DNA of 64,000 nucleotides from Nomia melanderi. Taxonomy: Eukaryota; Arthropoda; Insecta; Hymenoptera; Halictidae. The position numbers and the translations under genes are program-made. Within the stretch, counting starts at the first letter, position 1, and each line of letters opens with the position of its first letter. The DNA lies in the NCBI RefSeq assembly GCF_051020985.1, contig NC_134999.1, forward strand, positions 10,974,001-11,038,000, read 5' to 3'. The notes under the pieces were generated by a model, which did not search any database, had not been told where the DNA came from, and worked only from the letters and a program-made list of their open reading frames with translations. Positions 38,201-49,215 of this stretch are shown here, piece by piece.

Positions 38201-39347
38201 GGAGGTGCTGATGTGTGGGTCGAGGGTATTTGTGCGTTTGTATCTCGTAAAAATCTCAGGACAGAGTTCCGTGGAATGTACTTTAGTTTCATTCTTTGTT
38301 CAAGTTAAAAGACTTATTTTTATATATATATATTTGTTTTATTATTTTATTCTAGTTTTGTCGAAGTTTCATTCAGACTGATTTCTATAGTCCTCAGTTC
38401 AAGAATATTCCCCAGAATATTCTACACAATGCTTTAAAACACTATTTATCTTTAATTCCACGTCCCCAAGATAGCTATTACAGAATCGTTTTCACTTTAA
38501 CGAAGACATTCCCTTAAAGAAGAAAAGAAGAACCGTCGGTAATAAATGGTTAAGTACACAGATAAGTAACTTCCTCCAGAGACAGTCTACCGGGGTTAAT
38601 CAGAGGAAGAATTTCACCCCCCTCCCAATTACCCGGCTAACAACGAATACGAAAACAGCAGTGAACTGCGCGGGAGTCGGCAGCGAGAAGACCGCAAATG
38701 CTTCTCGTTACTCGACTAATTTCTTTCGTGCGGGACAAAAAGGTTCTCGTCAATTTGCTAGATTTCCAGGTAACTGGCGGGGAGGGGTAACGCATCCGTG
38801 GTATTTAGAGTAAAAAGAAAAGGAAGAATAATAAAAAAAAAAAAGAAAAGGAAAAGAGGCAGAAAGTAGCATCGTGGACGCAGTCGGCGTGTCGGGGTAG
38901 GAAAGTAATCAGTAGCTCTCATCTTTTGGAACGCGTTTTAACAATTACTCCGTCGTGGCGAAGGAAGGCACCGCGGCGCGTTCCACCCTGACTTTCTTTT
39001 CAGCCCCTTGGGCCAGGCTTCCACCACGAAATTCCTAGTAGCCAGTCTCGCCACCTCTTACGATACCCAGCCATTTTCCTCTCTGTGTCTCCCTCTTCTT
39101 TCCTCCAGCCCTCGTTCACCCTTATTTTCTTATCGTCGCTCGTCCTCGCTATTCTCCCACCCTCTTCGTCATCCGGCAGTCGTTTCCTAGTGGTCTCACC
39201 CTCCGCAGAGGCCGTTTCTCCCTCCCTCGAGTTAGCGTAGCTGAGGGACAGCCATCGAGGGAAGAAAGAGCCGGTCGGCAAATTGATATTAAATGCGGAG
39301 GTTGGTCACCTTGTATATTTCTTTATTAACTCCAGCCGAATGGACCG

Positions 39348-39348
<1 letters not shown>
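35278..39348. other. Gene-free stretch with blocks at 35500-36300, 37300-38260, 38580-39290
   Basis: No gene is supported. Positions 35350-35480 are A/C-rich before the first block, 36310-36450 T/G-rich after it, and 37110-37200 A/C-rich before the next. A sequence at 36841 (GACACTCTGTATA) weakly recalls the inverted-repeat end at 1048. An A12 run inside a purine tract lies at 38813-38872. At 38769/38770 there is a weak fused acceptor-donor TTTCCAG|GTAACT, not called because the donor is poor. Confidence 0.6.

Positions 39349-39412
<64 letters not shown>
39349..39412. repeat. (CA)32 microsatellite
   Basis: Thirty-two perfect CA dinucleotides run without interruption, followed by TACTCATACACAG. 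It is the longest perfect simple repeat in the window and likely length-variable. CA/TG tracts can adopt left-handed DNA. His/Thr-repeat open frames across it are artefacts. Confidence 0.98.
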
Positions 39413-39415
<3 letters not shown>

Positions 39416-41861
39416 TCATACACAGCCCATACTTTCTTATACGTGGTGTACCCTGGGAGGAAATACAAATCCTCGGCCGGATTAGTCGGCCAAGTTTCCG
39501 CTGGAGAGGCTTCTATTGACGCGGGCTCTGTTACGCCACCGGTTATGGAGACATGTTCCGGGTTCTTCCGTGGTTGCTAGGCGATAAGGGGTTGGAAAAC
39601 GGCCGCCCTGTGATCCTCCCTCTTTCGCCACGAGGCTTTTTCCGCTTCCACAGTTATCATTACTTATGGAGGATCCTTCAGTTTTCACGGTGGTAATTGA
39701 TATTACTCTATTGGCGAGGCTCTGATTTCTAGCTTTTGAATTCTTTTTAATATTCTTTTGAAATGGTCTGTTAATTTTCTGTTTACTTTTCTGTTTGTAA
39801 GAAAGATTCGGAATGAGCAATCAGTAGAGTGCTGATATTTGAATATGGATTTCCATGCGACGGTTTATGGAAACTAAAATTAACGTTGCGTGTTATCATC
39901 TAAGTTTACGTTAACTCGCAAAAATTCCTGTTATCGGCGTAGACTAAAGTTTAAGAGGTGAAGGCGCCCTCTAAAAATTACCACCCCGACGCTATCTCGG
40001 AAACTATTAAAGATAAAAGTATAGCCTGAATGGAAAGCTTCTATAAGTTTTCGCGTATAACAACATGGAGAAGATATTTTCGTGGAGAACTAAGGAGCAT
40101 AGGAAAAGATGTGGTACCTACGCTTAGTTCAAATTTTACCTCTTCCAAGTTAGTAACTAGAGTATTCGTTATTATTATATATGTATTTGATTTTGAATTA
40201 TATGATTTTTATAAGAATTTTTATTTTTCTCACATTATGAGAAAAATCTTTTGATTTTCACATATGAATTTTGAAATATTTCACCCAGCCTAATATTAAA
40301 ATTCATTTGACTAAAACATTTAAAATGCGCAAAGCATAAACTCGGTACAAGCTGATGAATAAATTAATTTACATTTCATTAGCATCAATTAATGTATTGT
40401 ACTTTCTCTACATCAAATTTCCACAGTTTTTTTTTCGAAAATACGACTTGAAAAGTGTCCAATAACCAATGAACCCAGATTAATTTGAGTGTTAGGAAGG
40501 TGGATAACCGCAAAGCAAGTCGTCAGTCAACACCCAATTGAACGTCCCCGTGAGTGCCGATTAATTTTCCCGTGTCATAGCACGACCGTGATCCACCTAA
40601 AAATCACGGGTCCGCGTGGAGAGAGGCCAGGCTTTTTGCTAGGCTTAATGACGTCGCGCCGGTGTGTTTTTGTCGGTCGTCTGCATGGTGCCCGCCGCCA
40701 CGTGCAGCATGCAACTCGCGATTTTACGACGTCGCGCTGTGACGGCGAAGACCTGCGGCCCGATAATTGGCGTCCGGCGCCTTTTGCCAGTGAGCAAATT
40801 GTATTAATAAATCGTGATATCCCTGTAATGCACCGGCCACTTTATGGCCTGGATCGCGGTGACGAGCAGCCTAGTCGGCTAATTAATTTACACGGCCCGG
40901 AAATCGCCGTTTGAGGAATCGATCCAGCCAAATTGACCCTTTGGTACGCGGGCAATGACACCTGAGGCTGTCTTTCCTATTATAGGACCGTTTTACTACT
41001 TATCGGCTGATTGCGTAGTTAGACCTAAGCTAACTTGTCAAGATCCATGGATATATATATATATACGAATCAGTTACTTTTTAGTTTCATGTTGTACAGA
41101 TTATCAATATTTCTATTTATTTCTATTATATCACTTGTCATTTTTTAAATAACCACTCAGATATTTAGATACAACTGAATTTACAAAATAGAAGTAAGTT
41201 CCAAACATCCAAATGTGCGGAGGTTCAGTCAAGACATCTGCAACCAAAGTTAATGAATTTCCAAAAGAAGCCTACCAAAGTAGAACGCATCATTAGTAAG
41301 CATCTAGCTGATGCATTTATAAATATTCATAAACACCAGCAGAAAAGTTTCTCTTCGATACTCACCCCGAATCCAGAGCAGCACTTAGGTCTCCAGTCTG
41401 AGGTCGGACTAGTAGAGGCAGCCTAAACTAGAAGGAAAGGAAAGACGTTATTTAGGCCAGGCGAGCTAATTTTGCGAAGGAAAGAGTTTTAATCCCGAAG
41501 CATCCCCCTCTACATGGATTATAATTACGCTTCGGGTGGCTTCGTTTTAGGGAACTAACTCGCGAGCCCTTCGCCCAGCGTGCCGCTTCGGGCAGCCAGG
41601 GTTACCACTCCGCGTATAATTGGTATTTATGCCTGTAGCCGGGCGTTGCGCGCCGTGATTTGTGGCTGAAACTCTGTTAATGAGACGCACGTGTCCGTTA
41701 ATTAACCGGGACCTGCTGCGCCTTCGGACCGACCGATCGGCCGGATTAGTCGCCCGCTTTTTTGCCCGCGGCATGGGAACGCTCGCCGCGAAGACGTGGC
41801 CCCGCGATCACACAACGGATCCGTGCCGCCGACGTTCTTTTTTTCTCCCTTCGATCGTTCG
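39413..41861. other. Gene-free stretch with blocks at 39470-39640, 40480-40930, 41400-41860
   Basis: No gene is supported. Positions 39680-40480 are AT-rich without repeats. The block 40480-40930 carries a 141-codon plus-strand frame (40489-40914) with no recognisable domain. A short (TA)n run lies at about 41050-41065. Positions 41160-41400 are A/C-rich before the third block. Confidence 0.6.
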
Positions 41862-42172
41862 TTAACACTAGAACTACCAGATGCGTCAAGACAACTTATT
41901 TTAGATTCCTTCTTTTACAATTATTCGAAATATAGTAGAAGCTTCCCTGAGAAATTACTAAAACGATGAGTAATACTCAGGCTGATTTACAAATCAGATA
42001 AAGTCTAAATGAATGCACTCTCAGAGTTTCTATAAAGAAATTAGAAGATACTAATTCGACTAGTCGGTCGTTTTAATGCCAATCTTCTCGAAGTTTCGAT
42101 GGATGCACTCTCAGAGTTATCATAAAGAAATTAGAAGAAATCGATTCGACTGGGTAGTAGTTCCAGCGTTAA
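41862..42172. mobile_element. TTAA element, CACTAGAACTACC family, with internal duplication
   Basis: The left end TTAACACTAGAACTACCAG is the best match to the family. The right end, read in reverse, is TTAACGCTGGAACTACTACC (TTAA at 42169-42172). GTCAAGACAAC and CCAGTCGAATCG lie just inside the two ends, corresponding to the subterminal palindromes of the copies at 1733 and 1957. At 311 bp it is about 90 bp longer than copy 1, which is explained by a 90-bp tandem duplication of its right half. Confidence 0.55.
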
Positions 42173-42186
42173 TCTTCTCGAATATC
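42008..42186. repeat. Two-copy 90-bp tandem repeat
   Basis: Positions 42011-42090 and 42101-42180 align without gaps at exactly 90 bp spacing with about 76 percent identity. Shared blocks include ATGCACTCTCAGAGTT, AAATTAGAAGA, ATTCGACT and AATCTTCTCG. The second copy carries the right end of the TTAA element. The first carries a degenerate version of it (reverse complement TTAAAACGACCGACTAGTCG), so the duplication included the terminus. Confidence 0.75.
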
Positions 42187-45100
42187 TGCGCTGGTTTCCC
42201 TCGGCACGACGAACGCTCGGAGTTTCCCCTCCTTTCCGTCGACCGGAAGAAATGAAGGCTAGGATCGCTGTTCCTCAACACGACACGATGAAGGGACTCT
42301 GGTCGCTTGGGAGAGCAAGCTAGACGCTTCTTCGGAGATCTGGCTGTGTATTTCTTCTTCCAGGAGGAACGGACGATTTTGACGGTTTCAGAAAATGATA
42401 TGTTGATGATATTGAAGGGTTGAAGGGTTGCTAGGGATGCTCTTGAAGTTATGGGGATTTTGCGGGGATTTATTGTGACAGAAATGAACAGCTTGGATGG
42501 TTCGTAAAGAATGAACTGCTGAAGATATTGAGAAGAAAGTACTCGGGAGATAGTCGGGGTATTCTCGAAGATTTGTCACCGCGGTTGCGAGAGATTAGTT
42601 TGACGTATATCTTGCTGAAGGTTGGATTGGACGGGAAGCAGTGGCAATTTGCCACCTACGCGTTAGCTGTTGAGATGTCTCGATTTAACACCCTGAGACT
42701 TTGTCACGTGACGATACATCTGAAGCAAAGTTTTCATCGCATATGTAAACCGCTATAATGTAGTTCCATGAATTAATTCCACTTCCATTTCAATATTCTC
42801 AATAGTTCCCTCTTCACGAATTCACACATCAAGTTAAAACTAACGAAAGCGCGTCTTCACCTCCGCTGCTCGCTTCGTGCACTGATCTAATAAAATCATG
42901 AACCCACGGTAAGCTCCGAACTTCCCAGTCAACTTCCGAACAAAGTATGTAACAGGATCCTTGCGGCAGAACTAGCTACGTTCGACAAGATCCGAATCCC
43001 GGATCGTCGTCAGAAATATCTTCTGCCAATAAACCGAAAATCCCGAATCTCCTGCCGCGAAGTTCGCCGAAGACGCTACGTACGAAGAGCTGCTGTAGCT
43101 CCGCAAATCGAAGAAAGCCTTCGAGGTGTCTTCGCGTGTCTCCTTTTCGACGTATCGACCGGGAAAGCGAGCGAATCCTCTCGACGATCCCCGTTTTTAC
43201 GAGAATGGAAACGCGTGGCCCGCGTTTGTCCAACTTTCGTCTCACAAAGAGGCAATAGACACGTCGAGCGCGAGCGGGGCATTAGTCTCGTTCGCGAGCA
43301 CTTTGCAGCTCCCATTACCGAAGTTTCAGCCGGTGATTAAACCTCGAGCAAGTCACTCAGAAGCTTTTCGACGTTAACTCGGCTTCCCGTTGGCATTCAA
43401 GATCTTGAGCAATTTCGTCTCGGCTCCGCATTGTCGCCCGCCCACCACCCGACCGCCCGACCGCTCGCTCGCTTCCCTTTCCGCATCGCGGATTGTTCCG
43501 CTCCACGGAAAGAGTAGAACGGTCCCCGATAAGACGCGCGAAATATTCGCGGCCTCCTGTTGTTTAGACAGAAAGCAAGGCCAGATTCCGCTGCTCTATT
43601 AGCGGGCCGCGGTAATTGAAAGAAAACACCCGGGAGAAGTATCCTGAAAGGTTTCCTCGACACCCTCCTCTCGGATGCTACTTTTTAATTATTCCCCTGG
43701 GCTGATTGTTACTCGATTGTTACGTATACAAGAATCTCGGAATAGTCTCTTATAATTGATAGTGTATTGCTGGAAGGGTAGAGATGTTGCAACGAAGCTT
43801 TTATGAAGTTGCATTCGATTTGTTTTCTCATTAACCTAGAATAACTACTGTGTTGGCTGTATCGCATACACCCGTAGGTTTCGCGTTTTTATCACCATGA
43901 TGATTTGAAGCTTCGCACGGAGATATAACGTATAAAACAATTAAAGTGTAAATATGGAATATTGGAAAGTTCAATACAATCTTGAAATATGGTTTCACTT
44001 GACATCTTACAAGCCGTTTAACACAAAAAACGAAAAATGATCCTCAAAAGAGTCAATTAACAAATCTGCATTTCCCGCATTACATTATTTTTTTCACCGA
44101 AAAAGATTCAAGAAAAGGCTAATCCACGCAAGGGAGAACCCACGAAAAACCGATGAAACGCGCATAACGCAGTGGTGCAACGAAAAAGGTCACAGGCGGT
44201 TAAGTAAACGGCACCTCGAGTTTTATCCGTTGGCCGGTGGACGTGTTAAGTCCACGTTCGGGGGTCTAAAAAGTAGCAAATGAGGAACTCCGTTGGTTGA
44301 CGGACGACAGCCCGTTCGCCGGGTCACAAAACGAAATCACTGCCAGGTTCGAATGGCATGAACCAACCCGTAACCCCATTTTCCATCGTTCGGCCACCCC
44401 TCCGTTCGGACGTTATTCCACTTCACTCGGCCAAGAAACGACGATACACGCCATTCGGCCTACAAATTGAACCGAACAAAGAGGTAGTTCCAAGGATGTG
44501 AATAACTGCGAGGGCAGACGACTCGGTAATATACGGTATTCCTTGACACCAGCCCCGAGGATATTAAATAAAGAATCCACCCCGCAGTCTCTCGCGAAGC
44601 CCCCGGGCACCGTTTCGCCCATTACCGATCATCCCTCCGGAGACGGGGGCGCGGTATCAGCCGATATTATGGCTCTATTCATGCCAACTTACCGAATAAC
44701 CTAACAATGTATTACCGCGGGATGATGCTATTCCGTGGGATGCGCTTCTTTCCTTCTTTCTTGCCCTCACCCCCTTCTGGCTCGGTTCTTTATCATCAGT
44801 GGAGGGGCGAGAAGTTCGCGGGTATTGCGTTTTTAATTGTGTTTGAGTTTACCGAAGCCTGTTTGAGGAATTTAGACCCCGGGATAAAGGAAGCTTCGCG
44901 GAATTAATGGACCGAGGATAGAGCCCGGCGTTATAGAAAGTTTTTTACTCTGTAAATTAATTCTGTGTACTATGAGAATCTTTTTTTCTGAGGAGAAGTT
45001 GAAGAGCTTCGGGTAGTGTTTCGCAGTTTGCGGGAAATGGAGCGGTTGCTTGAAAGGAATGCGTATTTCTTTGTTAAGAAAAATTATAATATACATTATA

Positions 45101-46089
45101 AAGTATACTTTGTAAAAGGAACTGCAATTAATGGATATAATATACGATTTTTTTAAAAACGGGAAACGGTAAGGTAGAAATGAAAATTTTCTACTGCTCT
45201 TACTGCGAAGTGCATAATTAAGCCGCACGCATTTCTTCAAATACAGAATTCTGCAAACCAAATTCCAAAAGCCGCGAGCAAACAGGAGTTTCTTTGCCTT
45301 GTTAAGGATTCTACGAAACACCGTGTGCGCTGACGAACTCAGTAAATTTATTTTCCACCGGCAACGGTATCAGCAACGCCTTGATGAGCCAATAACCGCA
45401 GTGCCGGCGAAACGTTGGTAGAATCTTTCCAAAAGGACCACCGCGCCGCGTCGGTCGGTTTACACCGGAAAATCTGAACGGTAGAAACAGAGCAATGCCA
45501 GGCCGAAGTCAGAAACCCAGAATCTCCGCGACTCGCTTCCTCCGATTAACGCTTCCGGCCGCGGCATCGCGCCTCACGTAGAACGCAATATAACGGCGGA
45601 GCACGAAATTAACCCGGCCTGCATCTCGATTCGAACCCGCCGCTTTGCTGGCTTTCTTCGCTTTGATGTCGCGTGGATTTCTCTTGCTTCATGGTTTCGT
45701 AACAACCGTGGAAGAGAGACCGAGAGAGGAAGACAGAGTGGTGCAGAGGGAGAAAGAGAGAGACCCTTAATAGAGACACCCCGAGCCACTACGCCAAGCC
45801 GTGGTGCGGCAAGACGAAGCGTATTTCTTGCACGTTCCGCGAAACTTCAATATGATGAACTCGGACTCGGAAAGTTTTCGAGTGGAACGGTTACGCGGAC
45901 GTCGTACGTTTCCACCGGGCACTCGATACGCCGGTGAACTCGCCGGCGAACTTTCTTGAAAGAGCATTGAGCGGCCCTCATCTTCCGCGTGTTTCATTGG
46001 ATACCGGATAGGTGAATCTAGTTCGGACGGAGAAGAATCGACGGCTGACTCGACGCAAAACCGTCCGACATTTTCTTACTTTGCCAACG
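42173..46089. other. Gene-free stretch with blocks at 42900-43680, 44130-44840, 45320-46080
   Basis: No gene is supported. Positions 42370-42530 are T/G-rich and 42765-42850 A/C-rich, then the CpG-rich block 42900-43680. Positions 43690-43850 are T/G-rich and 44010-44130 A/C-rich before the next block. The same pattern repeats at 44940-45060 (T/G) and 45200-45300 (A/C). A purine-rich AGAGAG tract lies at 45707-45766. A GGTTCGAAT-like string in this stretch was checked for a tRNA and rejected. Confidence 0.6.
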
Positions 46090-46790
46090 ATTCGCTGTTT
46101 CCCTCTCTCACCTGCACAGTCACCTCTTTTTCTCTGTGTCTTTCTGTTCCTTTTGCTTGCACCTACATGCCCCTTCTACCTTTTTCGTCCTCCCTCTCTC
46201 TTATCCCCGCTCTTTTTCTTTTTATTTCTCACTCCCATTTAATATCTTTTTCTTTCCCATCTATATATCCTCTTCTCTTCTGCTCATGTGCGAAAGCTCT
46301 CCTTTTCCCCCTTCTTTTTTTCTCTGTTACAAACCTTCTCTCTTTTTAATTCTCCCTTCCCCTCACTTTTTCTTACAAATACGTACTGCCTCCTCCTTTT
46401 TTCTCTTTTCTTTACCTTAACACTCTTTCTCTCTAGTTATCACACTCTACTGCCTTTTTCTTCTCTCGTGCTCTATCTTTCCTCTTTTTCTCTATCATAT
46501 ATGCACATACACTCTGTTCCGTCTTTTTTTCCGACACACACTATGCTTTCTTTCTGTCTCTCTCATTCCCCCCTCATCTTTTCCCTACACCTTCATAGTT
46601 TCTTTCTATTTCTCATTACCTCTTTTCCTTTCTCATACTCTTTCCTCTTTTCCTCTATCATACACGAACACACATCCTGTCCCTTCTTTTCCTCTAACAC
46701 ACATGCTTATTCTTTCTCTTTCTCTCTCTCATTCGCTCTCTCCTTCCTCTACATCTCCCCAGCTTCCTCCCTTTCTCTACGCCTGTCCCC
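46090..46790 (+). repeat. Long polypyrimidine tract with a 163-bp internal duplication
   Basis: For about 700 bp the + strand is overwhelmingly C and T, broken by short ACACAC/CATAC segments. Two related stretches begin at 46478 and 46641, 163 bp apart. Both run TTTCCTCTTTT-CTCTATCATA, an ACAC-rich segment, a second pyrimidine run, ACACAC-ATGC, then TTTCT runs to CTCTCTCATTC. The longest open frame of the window (46288-46845, 185 codons, Ser/Phe/Leu-rich) lies here and is a composition artefact. If transcribed it would bind pyrimidine-tract proteins; as DNA it could form triplex. Confidence 0.85.
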
Positions 46791-48974
46791 TGTTTCCGCG
46801 AGTATTCCTTCCTTTGCCGCGACTCGACACTTCCAGTTACCCTGAACGAAAAATGAAGCTCCCATGGCAGATCTGTAGAAATTTTCGTTGCGATTTCCGC
46901 GCGGAAGACGTCGGCATGCCCGCTCGTTCGCACGCTCGTGAGCGCGTGCCAAGTAAATATCGTTCCGCGACGATGTTCTCTATTTACAGGACGGCGACGA
47001 TATCTGTTAGTCCCAGAGACACACGAAATTGAAGGGGACACCCTCTATGTATCGCGAAAATCGCAATATCCCGGAGTCCTCCTCCCCCCTAACGTTTCAC
47101 TTGTGTGCACGCGCTCCGGCTTACGTGTACCGAAGGCGAAACGAAACTCGGATAAAATCACCTGACGCGTGTAATGCGTTTTTTATTAAAGTCTCTAGTC
47201 ACCGGCGGCGGCGGCAGCGCGCTGTTTCCTCACCACGCGTCGCGTTTATAATATGTAATGTGCATGCGGGGAACGACCGACGTGTCGGCTGCCGCCGGCT
47301 CGGTCTCGTCATGTTGCTTTCCGTTTTCCGCGGAAAAAATTTTCCCCGCGTTGGCATTTGAATTTCGTGAGAACTTTGAGTATTGTACATTTGATTTTTC
47401 CTTCTGTCTTACGATTCACAGGGGTTTTGTTCGCAATTTTAGCTTGTTTAATATTTGAAAGGTAACGTTTGAAAGAAGTATCTTTATGTAATCATTACGT
47501 TCGTAATGCAGAGAGTAACCGAATTATTGTCAAAAAGTATTGAGTCTGAATAAATTTTTCCGTAATATTAAAAGAAACTTTGAATATATTACTAATTTAT
47601 ATTTCTTGTGTTCTAGGTAAGTTGATACCTTCTACTACAAGATTCACGCGGAAAATTTGTCCCGGCCAGAAATACAGTACGTCTTCTTTAATATTATTAT
47701 TACCATCATCACGTCGTTAAAGTCAGTCGATACTCCTACAGCAACATCAAACGAAACAGAATTATTCAACTTTTATCTCATTTTCTAAATACGAAAAGAA
47801 ACCACGAACTTCCCGAGCTATGTCGCAATTGCATCAAGCATCCCCGAAACGCTCGACAACGTTAAATATCGAGTCAGCAAATTCGAGATCGCAGTCAATC
47901 CGCAGTAGGCGATAAGAAGCCCGTAACAGTATAATATATTCCTTTTGGTGCGTGACGCTGGGGTATCTTGATAATCGCGCGTTTCGGGGGAGCGAAATTC
48001 GGCAAAGGGGTTGGAAATGCGAGGAGGGGGAGGGCCGCGACGCGACGCAACGCGACGGGACAGGCTTTTCGAGGGAGCGCCTCTCGTAATTTTCCATGCA
48101 TCGATTTCGCCGCGGGACGGCGAATTATGCACACAGCGGTGCCTCCAAAAGCGAAAAATCGCTGGAAACGCGTAAACCAGCCGCGCGCGGTTTGCGTTTT
48201 CCCTCTGCCTCTCTTTTTCCCCTGGGCCGCCGCCATTCTTCTCTCCTGCTCTCCTCTCTTTATTTTTTTTTCAGCGATGCGCACGGGTTAGCCCGGGCCA
48301 CGGGCTGCACTCGCAAAAATTATCGGTGTTATCGGATCGCCGCACACGATAACGTTCGTCCGCGACATGGAAATCGGTTTTTGCGCAACCAATTAGATGT
48401 ACGGTCGCGATAAGTCCGCGATCCGCACACGCCTGGTAATTAGATTTTTGCGGATTCACCGTCGTCTGCCATTCAGCCAATAATTACATATTTGATAGTG
48501 ACGCTTTTGCCTGCTCTGCTGATCCTGTTGTTTTTTTTTTTCGGCTTCCCGTTCATTTTCGTAATTGTGATACGTTTATCGGGTGGCGCGTGTAATGATT
48601 CCGAATGAGTTACGCGGCTACGGAAAAATCGGCGAACCGCGGATTTAGTTGTTGACGCGTCGGTAATTGGAGATACGATCTAATCTAATAACCGTGGGAA
48701 TGGGTAATTCGTCATCCACCGGTGCTACAACTGCCAGCGGATTTATGTTTTAAATAAATTTTTCTGGATATTGCCCCGTTGCAACGGGTTTTCATCATTT
48801 ATCATAAACAAATTGTCAGATGCATCCTCCGCCATGCGCGTGAAAAATAGAATATCCCGTAACTGATCTAAAGTAAATTAATAACATTTCCATGCACAAA
48901 TTCTCGTTTAGAAAAGAATATTTTCGATAAAAATTGAATATTCTCTGAATATTCCTTATTCTAACTTCTTATTT
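46791..48974. other. Gene-free stretch with blocks at 46800-47340 and 47820-48480
   Basis: No gene is supported. GC-rich DNA after the pyrimidine tract is followed by T/G-rich 47350-47460, then AT-rich DNA holding the splice-like site at 47616, then a CpG-rich block. GGGGACACCCTCTATGTA near 47033 faintly resembles the inverted-repeat end at 1048. Positions 48730-48970 are AT-rich without repeats. Confidence 0.6.
47588..47622 (+). other. Candidate recursive-splice (ratchet) site, TTCTAG|GTAAGT
   Basis: A TACTAAT string (47590-47596, a good insect branch-point match) is followed about 20 nt later by a pyrimidine-rich run ending TTCTAG at 47616, then directly by GTAAGT at 47617-47622. Branch point, tract, acceptor and consensus donor are all present with no exon between, as in known ratchet points. 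It lies on the same strand as the site at 14527. Spliced-read or lariat evidence would be needed to confirm it. Confidence 0.5.
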
Positions 48975-49215
48975 CTAACACTAAAGCTACCAGGCATCCA
49001 AATCTGATACACATTCCCTCACTCAAATTGGAAAACTGCATTCATCAATTTACATTTGAGTATTCAATATTCCCTTAATAATTTCAATTTACATTTCAAA
49101 ATCTACATTACCAATTCAAAAAAGATTTCTCACAAAATCCGCTTCTACCGAACATGGTAAAAGTACAAATCCAAGATGGATCACTTCGAGTCATCTCCTA
49201 GTCTCCTAGTGTAAA
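48975..49215. mobile_element. TTAA element, CACTAGAACTACC family, degraded copy
   Basis: The left end CTAACACTAAAGCTACCAGG and the right end, read in reverse as TTTACACTAGGAGACTAGG, resemble the family termini. TTAA is mutated at both sides. A loose GTGA/TCAC-type palindrome remains near the right end. Length is 241 bp, close to the 224 bp of copy 1. The interior is A/C-rich and has no frame. Confidence 0.4.

Noticed and set aside
38760..38780. TTTCCAG|GTAACT as a further ratchet point
   Set aside because: The donor departs from consensus and the pyrimidine tract is short.
39283..39580. His/Thr-repeat open frames
   Set aside because: They are translations of the (CA)32 microsatellite.
44340..44370. 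GGTTCGAAT on the + strand, tRNA B-box-like
   Set aside because: No acceptor or D-arm pairing upstream and no A box.
45625..45665. GGTTCGAATC on the minus strand, a match to the tRNA B box
   Set aside because: The bases around it do not form a T-arm stem and there is no A box at the right distance.
46288..46845. Longest open frame (185 codons, + strand), Ser/Phe/Leu-rich, looks like a membrane protein
   Set aside because: It lies wholly in the polypyrimidine tract. C/T-rich codons cannot form stops, and neighbouring frames are equally open.
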